Below, piece by piece: positions 1 to 5,893 of a DNA stretch of 6,915 nt. The position numbers and the translations under genes were made by a program. Source of the DNA: Verrucomicrobiota bacterium (lineage in GTDB: Bacteria > Verrucomicrobiota > Verrucomicrobiia > Opitutales > Coraliomargaritaceae); the NCBI GenBank assembly GCA_027620575.1, contig JAQCDT010000064.1:1-6915 (forward strand), given 5' to 3'. The number at the start of each line of letters is the position of its first letter. Within the stretch, counting starts at the first letter, position 1. The notes beneath the pieces are model-generated. The model made no database searches, was not told where the DNA came from, and saw nothing but the letters and a program-made list of their open reading frames with translations.

Positions 1-1
1 T

Positions 2-472
2 CTTTTTATAGGTGCCGTTTTTTTATATTCATCGGTGACTCAAACCAAAGATGCAAAGTCAGATTCCACAGAGGTCGCAGAGTATTCTGCGTCTTGGCTG
101 ACAGATTTATCCATTGTTCAAGCAAAAGCAAAAGAAGAGGGTAAACCTATATTGATGGACTTTACGGGTTCTAACTGGTGCAGTTGGTGCATTAAGTTGA
201 AAAAGGAAGTTTTTTCCAAGCCGGCATTTATAGATTATGCCAATGAGCACTTAATTTTGATGACAGTTGATTTCCCTAGTGGGGTTCAACAGGAAGAATC
301 TTTAATCGATCAAAATTATCAACTCTTAGATGCCTATGGCGTTAATGGTTTTCCAACAATTATCTTAGTGGATACTGAAGGCAATATAATAGGGAGAACC
401 GGTTATCTTAGAGGCGGTCCCAAAGCTTACGTAGACCATTTAAAAGATATGTTGGCTAAAGAGATTCAATAA
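2..472 (+). CDS. Thioredoxin-family protein, exported or membrane-anchored, 5' end cut off
   Basis: Predicted thiol-disulfide oxidoreductase of the thioredoxin fold (Thioredoxin_7/DsbD-gamma-like group), acting outside the cytoplasm. A GTG lies in frame at 35, but the frame stays open to the window edge and the codons before it read LFIGAVFLYSS. That looks like the end of a signal peptide or membrane anchor, so I treat the gene as starting upstream and incomplete. A polar linker rich in Lys, Asp and Ser follows. The active site is WCSWC, with the redox cysteines coded at 179-181 and 188-190, in the context FTGSNWCSWCIKLKKEVF. The cis-proline loop GFPT has its Pro codon at 353-355. About 156 residues are visible, ending in TAA at 470-472. 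It converges on typA with only 37 bp between, so it is not part of that operon. The fold and CxxC are clear; the partner and the direction of the reaction (reductase or oxidase) cannot be read from the sequence. Confidence 0.88.
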   Translation, partial: LFIGAVFLYSSVTQTKDAKSDSTEVAEYSASWLTDLSIVQAKAKEEGKPILMDFTGSNWCSWCIKLKKEVFSKPAFIDYANEHLILMTVDFPSGVQQEESLIDQNYQLLDAYGVNGFPTIILVDTEGNIIGRTGYLRGGPKAYVDHLKDMLAKEIQ

Positions 473-509
473 AGGAATTGAACGTATCACCCGTTTGTTC
501 CAATTGCGC

Positions 510-2342
510 TTATTTCTTTTCTGCTTTCGCTAATTTTCTGCGTACGTTTGAATCCAGTATTCGCTTGCGCAGTCTCAAATGATTTGGAGTCGCTTCTACG
601 AGTTCATCGGATGTAATGTACTCAATAGCTCGTTCGAGAGAAAATTTTTGAGGGGGTGCGAGTTGGATACCTTTGTCTGAGCCAGATGCTCGCATGTTGT
701 CGAGTTGTTTAGCTTTTGTTGGATTGACGGGCAGGTCTTCTTTGCGAGGATTTTCGCCAATGATTTGCCCCTCATAGACCGCTTCACTAGGTGCAATAAA
801 GAGTTTACCTCGGTTTTGGATCATGTCTAAGGCGTATGGCATGGATTTACCTTGATCCATGCTGACGAGGGTGCCAGTCAGGCGTGTATTGATTTCACCG
901 CAATAAGGACGGTATTCTAAGTAAGAGTGGCTCATCACTCCGTGTCCGGATGTCATGGTTGTTAAATCACTTTCAAAGCCAATGATACCACGTGTAGGCG
1001 CTTCAGCTTCAACGGTGACTCCAGCGTTATGGTGCTCGAGGTTTGTGATTTTTGCCTTACGTTTTGAAAGGTTTTCCATAACACCGCCGAGGGCATCTTC
1101 AGTAATCTCAACCCAAATTTGTTCAAAGGGTTCGCAACGTTTGCCATCAATTTCTTTATAAAGCACGGTGGGTCTGGATACAAGTAGTTCAAATCCTTCA
1201 CGACGCATTGTTTCGACGAGCACTGCGATCTGCATCGATCCACGAGCATTGACGAGGAAGCGGGTACTTTCAGTAGCCTCTTCAAGGGAAATTGAGATGT
1301 TGGACTGCATTTCTCGTTCAAGACGCTCTTTGATCTGCCTTGAGGTGACTTTTTTGCCATCTTGTCCTGCGAGTGGCCCGTCGTTGACAGAGAACTCCAT
1401 TTGAATGGTCGGAGGGTCAATTTCTACAAAAGGTAATGCCTCACCTTCTGGGGTGAGGGATAAGGTATCGCCAATATCAATGTTATCAAATCCTGCGATG
1501 CCGACAATGTCACCCGCATGGGCCACCTCTATGTCATCTGTTTTTAAGCCAGAAAATGTTTTCATTTTAGTGATTTTGACACGTTTCGTGGATCCGTCTT
1601 TATGGAGTGCATGGATGGTTTGTCCTTGTTTGATTGCTCCAGAAAGAATTCTTCCAATGGCCATTCGTCCTACATAGTCATCCCATTCAATATTAGAGAC
1701 AAGCATACGGAAGTCTCCCATTTCAATAATTGGAGGAGGAATCCGCTCTACAATCGTTTCAAAAAGTGCAGACATATTTTCTCTTGGGCCGTTTACTTCT
1801 TTATCAGCAAAACCATTTTTGGCAGAAGCATACAAGAAAGGGGCATTGAATTGGTCATCGTCCGCTTCAAGGTCTAAGAAGAGTTCGAGAACCTTATCGT
1901 GAACCCATTCTGAGCGGGCGGTATCTCGGTCAATTTTATTAATGACACAAATAGTTTTGAGTCCTTGGCTAAGCGCTTTTTTTAGGACCCAACGAGTTTG
2001 AGCTTGCGGACCACCAACGGCATCGGTGAGGAGTAGGACACCATCAACCATTTTCATCACTCGTTCGACTTCGGCACCGAAATCAGCGTGACCTGGAGTA
2101 TCTACAATATTAATCGTGTAAGTTTGGTTGTCTTGAGGGTTGGTCCATTTGATGGCTGTATTTTTTGCCTTAATGGTTATTCCTTTTTCTTTTTCAAGAT
2201 CCATAGAATCCATCATACGCTCTTCAGTAGATTGATTTTCTCTAAAAGTTCCACTTTGTTTCAGCAAGCAGTCAACAAGAGTCGTTTTGCCATGGTCAAC
2301 ATGGGCAATAATTGCAATATTTCTAATTAAATCAGCGTTCAT
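510..2342 (-). CDS. typA: Translational GTPase TypA/BipA
   Basis: Ribosome-binding GTPase of the EF-G/LepA superfamily, known to affect 50S assembly and growth under stress or cold. With the ATG at 2342 the protein has 610 residues, close to E. coli BipA. GTPase motifs are G1 AHVDHGKTT (13-21), the switch I stretch EKGITIKAKNTAIKW (52-66) containing the G2 threonine, G3 DTPGHADFG (81-89), G4 NKID (135-138) and G5 SAK (173-175). Domain II, two EF-G-like alpha/beta domains (MRREGFELLVSRP; TRGIIGFESDL) and the BipA-specific C-terminal domain (VYEGQIIGEN, NMRASGSDKG) follow, with no frameshift. An in-frame TTG at 2378 would add 12 residues, but the ATG gives MNADLIRNIAIIAHVDHGKTT, which matches how family members begin, and AGAAAAAGA lies just upstream as a weak ribosome-binding site. 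The beta-CASP gene lies 81 bp upstream on the same strand, so co-transcription is possible. No strong terminator is visible after the stop. Confidence 0.97.
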   Translation of the reverse strand: MNADLIRNIAIIAHVDHGKTTLVDCLLKQSGTFRENQSTEERMMDSMDLEKEKGITIKAKNTAIKWTNPQDNQTYTINIVDTPGHADFGAEVERVMKMVDGVLLLTDAVGGPQAQTRWVLKKALSQGLKTICVINKIDRDTARSEWVHDKVLELFLDLEADDDQFNAPFLYASAKNGFADKEVNGPRENMSALFETIVERIPPPIIEMGDFRMLVSNIEWDDYVGRMAIGRILSGAIKQGQTIHALHKDGSTKRVKITKMKTFSGLKTDDIEVAHAGDIVGIAGFDNIDIGDTLSLTPEGEALPFVEIDPPTIQMEFSVNDGPLAGQDGKKVTSRQIKERLEREMQSNISISLEEATESTRFLVNARGSMQIAVLVETMRREGFELLVSRPTVLYKEIDGKRCEPFEQIWVEITEDALGGVMENLSKRKAKITNLEHHNAGVTVEAEAPTRGIIGFESDLTTMTSGHGVMSHSYLEYRPYCGEINTRLTGTLVSMDQGKSMPYALDMIQNRGKLFIAPSEAVYEGQIIGENPRKEDLPVNPTKAKQLDNMRASGSDKGIQLAPPQKFSLERAIEYITSDELVEATPNHLRLRKRILDSNVRRKLAKAEKK

Positions 2343-2423
2343 CAAATCTTTTTCTAAGGTTGTATTCGTAGTGTTCAAATGAATGAATTTTGAATAGGTG
2401 CAAGTTATTTGATGAATTAATTT

Positions 2424-3782
2424 CTAGAGGGGGTAGGATTGACCCGGTATTGGATCAATTATTTGTGCATTGGGTAGATGATGATTTAGGTTTTCTTGGA
2501 ACCAATTACGGGCTTCGTTTTCGCCGTGGGTGAGTACGATGGTTTTGGGCTCAGCTTGCACTGTATAATCAATGAGAGAATCTCTATCGGCATGTCCGCT
2601 GAGATCAAATTTCTTAATTGAAGCTCTTATTGGAGATAAATAATCAAAGGCATTGAAGTAGAAGCTTTCGGCATCTTTATTTGCCAGTAATTGTCCGCCA
2701 GGAGTATCTGGGTCACAGTAGCCAATGAAGAAAATGCCGTTTGACGCTGTATTGAGTAATGAGGCAGCTACATTGTAGGAAGGTGTGCGTTCAACGAGCA
2801 TGCCGCTACTGACTATGTAGATACCTTTCTTTTTGATATTTTTCCCAGGTCTTAATTTAGGATCAATGGTTTTAATGTCTAATTGTTTGAGAATTTTTAA
2901 ATCAAAATTAATGAGTCCGGTGCGGTTACTAATTTTATCAAAGTAGTTACAAATATCCATGCCAAGTCCAGTTGAGTAAACAGGTGCTTTTCTCAGAATG
3001 CCGAATTGCATAGATTCTAGGATAATTTTGAAAAGCTCTTGCATGCGACCGAGAGCAAATACAGGAATCAGGCAGGTACCGTCTTGATCCAGTATTTCAT
3101 TGATACTGTCAATGAGCTGTTTGATTTCATTTTCGCGGGTGGACTCTTTGGCTCTGACGGTGGCCCCTCGAGTCGTCTCTAAAAAGAGGGAGTCTATTTT
3201 TCCATTCGGCAAATAGGCACCAGGAAGTGTTCTTTGAGCCTCAAATAAAACATCCCCCGTGTGCACTATGCGTTTACCTTTATAGATGATTTCAATGGCT
3301 GAAGCACCGACAACATGACCTGAGGGGTGGAGCTTCACTTCAATTGTATCTTTATCTTTATAAAAAAATTCGGATTTTTCAAAAGGAAGTGCAATGATTG
3401 AGCGTTTGATATGATCAATATCTCGGTGAACATAGAGCGGATAATCAGTCATGCCGTATTCCTCTCTTTGACGCTTCATCACATTGATTGAATTTCGAAG
3501 CATTCGTGGTGCCAATGAGAGGTTGGGTAAGCTCGTCAGGATTGGAGCTTCTGGGTGGGATCTCGCAATAATGGGTAATGATCCAAGATGGTCGAGGTGG
3601 CAATGGGTAAGAATGATTAAATCAATGCTTTGTCCTTGAATCTTATTGAAGTCGGGTAGTGAGTCTTTACCTAGTTTTTTTGGGTGTAAACCACTATCAA
3701 TCAGTATGTTGAATGGCCCAATGGATAAAAAAGTGGAATTGGATCCGATTTCTCCATAACGATTGAGATCTATAAATTCCAT
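2424..3782 (-). CDS. Metallo-beta-lactamase/beta-CASP family ribonuclease (CPSF-73-like)
   Basis: Predicted zinc-dependent RNA nuclease of the beta-CASP family (relatives are CPSF-73, archaeal aCPSF and RNase J), cytoplasmic, 452 residues. The metal site is complete: HCHLDH at 60-65 (His60, His62, Asp64, His65), His156 in SGHVVGA and Asp177 in HTGD. The beta-CASP cap is marked by ETT at 202-204 (acidic motif A), GRMQE at 245-249 and SSGM at 325-328. The C-terminal RNA-metabolising part carries SGHAD with His397 (motif B) and THGE with His419 (motif C). I see no N-terminal KH domain, as archaeal aCPSF has, and no RNase J-type C-terminal extension. The length fits the short bacterial class often annotated as 'MBL fold metallo-hydrolase RNA specificity domain' protein. 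There is no signal peptide. The ATG at 3782 starts directly in the first MBL strand (MEFIDLNRYGEIGSNS); only a weak TTAGAAACA precedes it. It precedes typA on the same strand and is divergent from purF. Substrate, and endo- versus exonuclease mode, are unknown. Confidence 0.9.
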   Translation of the reverse strand: MEFIDLNRYGEIGSNSTFLSIGPFNILIDSGLHPKKLGKDSLPDFNKIQGQSIDLIILTHCHLDHLGSLPIIARSHPEAPILTSLPNLSLAPRMLRNSINVMKRQREEYGMTDYPLYVHRDIDHIKRSIIALPFEKSEFFYKDKDTIEVKLHPSGHVVGASAIEIIYKGKRIVHTGDVLFEAQRTLPGAYLPNGKIDSLFLETTRGATVRAKESTRENEIKQLIDSINEILDQDGTCLIPVFALGRMQELFKIILESMQFGILRKAPVYSTGLGMDICNYFDKISNRTGLINFDLKILKQLDIKTIDPKLRPGKNIKKKGIYIVSSGMLVERTPSYNVAASLLNTASNGIFFIGYCDPDTPGGQLLANKDAESFYFNAFDYLSPIRASIKKFDLSGHADRDSLIDYTVQAEPKTIVLTHGENEARNWFQENLNHHLPNAQIIDPIPGQSYPL

Positions 3783-3955
3783 TGTTTCTAATTGGGCTAT
3801 ATCGGATGAGTTGCTTGCGGCTTCGTGAGCGAATTATTGCAAATATTGTCATTAATATAAAGAAGCGAAGGATAATGACTTGCAATCCTGATTTTATTTT
3901 TGATGGTTGAAGTTGTAATTTAACCTAAACGTAACTTTCCTGTAGAGACTAAACT
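3783..3955. promoter_or_regulatory. Divergent intergenic region between the beta-CASP gene and purF
   Basis: This 173-bp non-coding stretch separates two genes that point away from each other, so promoters for both are expected here; that is inferred from layout. I could not place a convincing -35/-10 pair on either strand. The right half is AT-rich. TATTTTTG at 3895-3902 fits the Bacteroidota -7 pattern TAnnTTTG, but no TTTG lies at the expected distance upstream, so the match may be chance. An interrupted inverted repeat (3836-3886) occupies the middle. Just before the purF ATG the leader reads TGTAGAGACTAAACT, without a strong Shine-Dalgarno sequence. Confidence 0.5.
3836..3886. repeat. 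Interrupted inverted repeat, candidate operator or hairpin
   Basis: The left arm is ATTGCAA (3836-3842), five bases, then GTCATTA (3848-3854). The right arm is TAATGAC (3873-3879) followed at once by TTGCAAT (3880-3886). Both seven-base halves are perfect reverse complements of their partners, so 14 pairs could form with one five-base bulge and an 18-base centre. TTGCAA is itself palindromic and so also reads as a direct repeat about 43 bp apart. The element sits between divergent genes, about 70 bp before the purF start and about 54 bp before the beta-CASP gene start, where a repressor site for either would be expected. It does not resemble the E. coli PurR box. Function is unknown. Confidence 0.5.
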
Positions 3956-5869
3956 ATGAGTGATTTTTTAAAGCATGAATGTGGTATCGCCATGATACGT
4001 CTTTTAAAGCCGATTAGTTACTACAAAGAAAAATATGGGTCATCGCTGTACGGGTTTAATCAATTATTTTTGTTGATGGAGAAGCAGCATAATCGAGGGC
4101 AAGATGGTGCTGGTGTCGGATGTTTGAAGCTCAATACACCTGTTGGGCATCCGTATATTTTTCGAGAAAGAAGCATCGAAACAAATCCTTTGGCGGTCAT
4201 TTTTAATAAGCTTTTGGGAGAGTATAACGATAAGATGAGCGATGGGCTAATTTTCCCCGAGTTTCCCGATTCAGTTAAAGATAATTTTTCATTTGGTGGG
4301 GAAATCTTACTCGGCCATTTGCGTTATGGAACCTCGGGCGTGTACACCGCAAAAAATTGCCATCCTTTTGTACGTCAATCGAATTGGCCAACCAAGCGGT
4401 TGATGCTGGCTGGTAATTTTACGATTACGAATGAGAAAGAAATCAACCAACAGTTGATCGATCATGGACAACACCCGATTTATGGTACCGATACGCAAGC
4501 GATACTTGAAGAAATTGGATTTCATCTCGATGAGGCTCATGATTCTATCTATCGTAAGATGCGAAAAGATAATATTCAAGGATCAGAGATTCCGAAGATT
4601 ATCAGTGAAAATTTAGACCCCATCCGTATTTTAAAATCTGCGGCATCAAATTGGGATGGCGGATATACGATTGCTGGTATTATCGGTAATGGGGACAGCT
4701 TCATTATGCGTGATCCAAATGGCATCCGACCTTGTTTCTATTTTCAAAATGATGAAATTGTAGCAGCTGCTTCTGAGCGTGTGGCCTTAATGACAATTTT
4801 CAATCAAAAGGCGGCTGATATTCAGGAGTTGGATCCAGGTACTGCTCTGGTCGTTAAGCGAAATGGCAAAATATATTCGGATCGCTTTATCGATACTAAG
4901 CCGAGCATCCCGTGCTCTTTTGAGCGAATTTATTTTTCGCGGGGCAACGACCCAAAGATCTATCAGGAGCGAAAAGCATTGGGGGCTTCTTTAAAGGATC
5001 AGGTTGTTGCTGCGATAGGGAATGATTTTGGTAAAAGTGTTTTTAGTTTTATTCCTAATACAGCAGAAATTGCTTACTACGGGCTACTCGAATCGCTTCG
5101 GTTACACCGCCGTATGGAAGTGAAGACGGAATTAATGAAAGCTCATAAGGAAGGCTCATTAGATGAAAGTTTGATTGATGAGTTAATAATGGGCAACTGG
5201 CCGAGAGGGGAAAAGATTGCGCATAAGGATGTGAAGATGCGTACTTTCATTGCTCAAGAAAAGGGACGCAAACAAATGGTCTCGCATGTTTATGATATTA
5301 CTTACGGAGTGGTTTCAGAGGAAGACACTTTAGTCGTGATTGATGATTCAATCGTTCGTGGGACAACTTTAAAAGAGTCTATTTTGAAAATTCTTACTCG
5401 GACCAATCCTAAAAAGATCGTCATTGCTTCAACGGCACCGCAGATACGCTATCCAGATTGTTATGGTATAGATATGTCGAAGTTATCGAACTTCATTGCA
5501 TTTAAAGCGGTGATTGAATTGGTGAAAGATGATCAAGCAGAAGAATTACTGAAAGAAATTTATCAAAACTGCTTGGCTCAGCAAAATAAGCCTGCCTCAG
5601 AAATGAATAATTATGTGAAGCAAATTTATGATCGTTATACAGATGAAAAGATTGCGGAAAAGATTGCTCAGTTAGTGTACCCTAAAGATGTGCCTTGGGA
5701 TGGAGAATTGGAGATTTTGTTTCTCAAAGTTGAGAAGATGAAAGAGGCATTGGTAGGGCATGATGGGGATTGGTATTTCACAGGTAATTATCCTACGCAC
5801 GGGGGGCTCTCCGTCTTAAATAAAGCATATATCAATTTTTATGAAAATAAAAATGAGCGTGCTTACTAA
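3956..5869 (+). CDS. purF: Amidophosphoribosyltransferase, long Bacteroidota-type form
   Basis: First committed step of purine synthesis: PRPP plus glutamine gives 5-phosphoribosylamine, in the cytoplasm. The N-terminal class II glutaminase begins MSDFLKHECG, so Cys9 would become the N-terminal nucleophile after loss of an eight-residue leader ending in Glu, as in the B. subtilis enzyme. Other glutaminase motifs are NRGQDGAG (46-53), HLRYGTSG with Arg123 (121-128), AGNFT (152-156), GTDTQ with Asp179, and RDPNGIRP (252-259). The phosphoribosyltransferase half has ERIYFSRG (323-330), IPNTAE (366-371) in place of the usual PDSG, RTFI (429-432) and the PRPP loop VVIDDSIVRGTT (460-471). At 637 residues it is well over 100 longer than E. 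coli or B. subtilis PurF. The cysteine pair expected near the C terminus is replaced by GDWYFTG (604-610), and the expected oxyanion Asn is Ala152. I recall both features from flavobacterial PurF proteins. The start is fixed by the family-typical MSD..KHECG. purH follows after 24 bp, probably as an operon. Confidence 0.93.
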   Translation: MSDFLKHECGIAMIRLLKPISYYKEKYGSSLYGFNQLFLLMEKQHNRGQDGAGVGCLKLNTPVGHPYIFRERSIETNPLAVIFNKLLGEYNDKMSDGLIFPEFPDSVKDNFSFGGEILLGHLRYGTSGVYTAKNCHPFVRQSNWPTKRLMLAGNFTITNEKEINQQLIDHGQHPIYGTDTQAILEEIGFHLDEAHDSIYRKMRKDNIQGSEIPKIISENLDPIRILKSAASNWDGGYTIAGIIGNGDSFIMRDPNGIRPCFYFQNDEIVAAASERVALMTIFNQKAADIQELDPGTALVVKRNGKIYSDRFIDTKPSIPCSFERIYFSRGNDPKIYQERKALGASLKDQVVAAIGNDFGKSVFSFIPNTAEIAYYGLLESLRLHRRMEVKTELMKAHKEGSLDESLIDELIMGNWPRGEKIAHKDVKMRTFIAQEKGRKQMVSHVYDITYGVVSEEDTLVVIDDSIVRGTTLKESILKILTRTNPKKIVIASTAPQIRYPDCYGIDMSKLSNFIAFKAVIELVKDDQAEELLKEIYQNCLAQQNKPASEMNNYVKQIYDRYTDEKIAEKIAQLVYPKDVPWDGELEILFLKVEKMKEALVGHDGDWYFTGNYPTHGGLSVLNKAYINFYENKNERAY

Positions 5870-5893
5870 TGATAATGATTCAATTTAATAACT

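Noticed and set aside
477..504. Possible bidirectional terminator between the thioredoxin-like gene and typA (ATTGAACG paired with GTTCCAAT, T-rich sequence after it).
   Set aside because: The stem is about seven pairs, AT-rich, has a bulge and a long loop, and the T-rich part is interrupted and already inside typA. Too weak to call.
962..1420. A 152-codon open frame on the minus strand inside typA.
   Set aside because: It overlaps typA in a different frame on the same strand, its product resembles no family I know, and typA is fully conserved through this stretch.
3697..3885. Short minus-strand frame starting with TTG and a hydrophobic stretch (VIILRFFILMTIFAII) upstream of the beta-CASP gene.
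   Set aside because: It runs into the well-supported beta-CASP gene in another frame, has a poor start, and its end is out-of-frame reading of that gene. The hydrophobic look comes from AT-rich intergenic DNA.
3895..3902. TATTTTTG as a Bacteroidota-type -7 promoter element for purF.
   Set aside because: The match to TAnnTTTG is exact, but there is no TTTG at about 19-22 bp upstream, the region is T-rich, and the host phylum is not certain. It is mentioned only as context.
4307..4579. A 90-codon open frame antisense to purF.
   Set aside because: It lies wholly inside the conserved glutaminase domain of purF, with no start signals or recognisable product.
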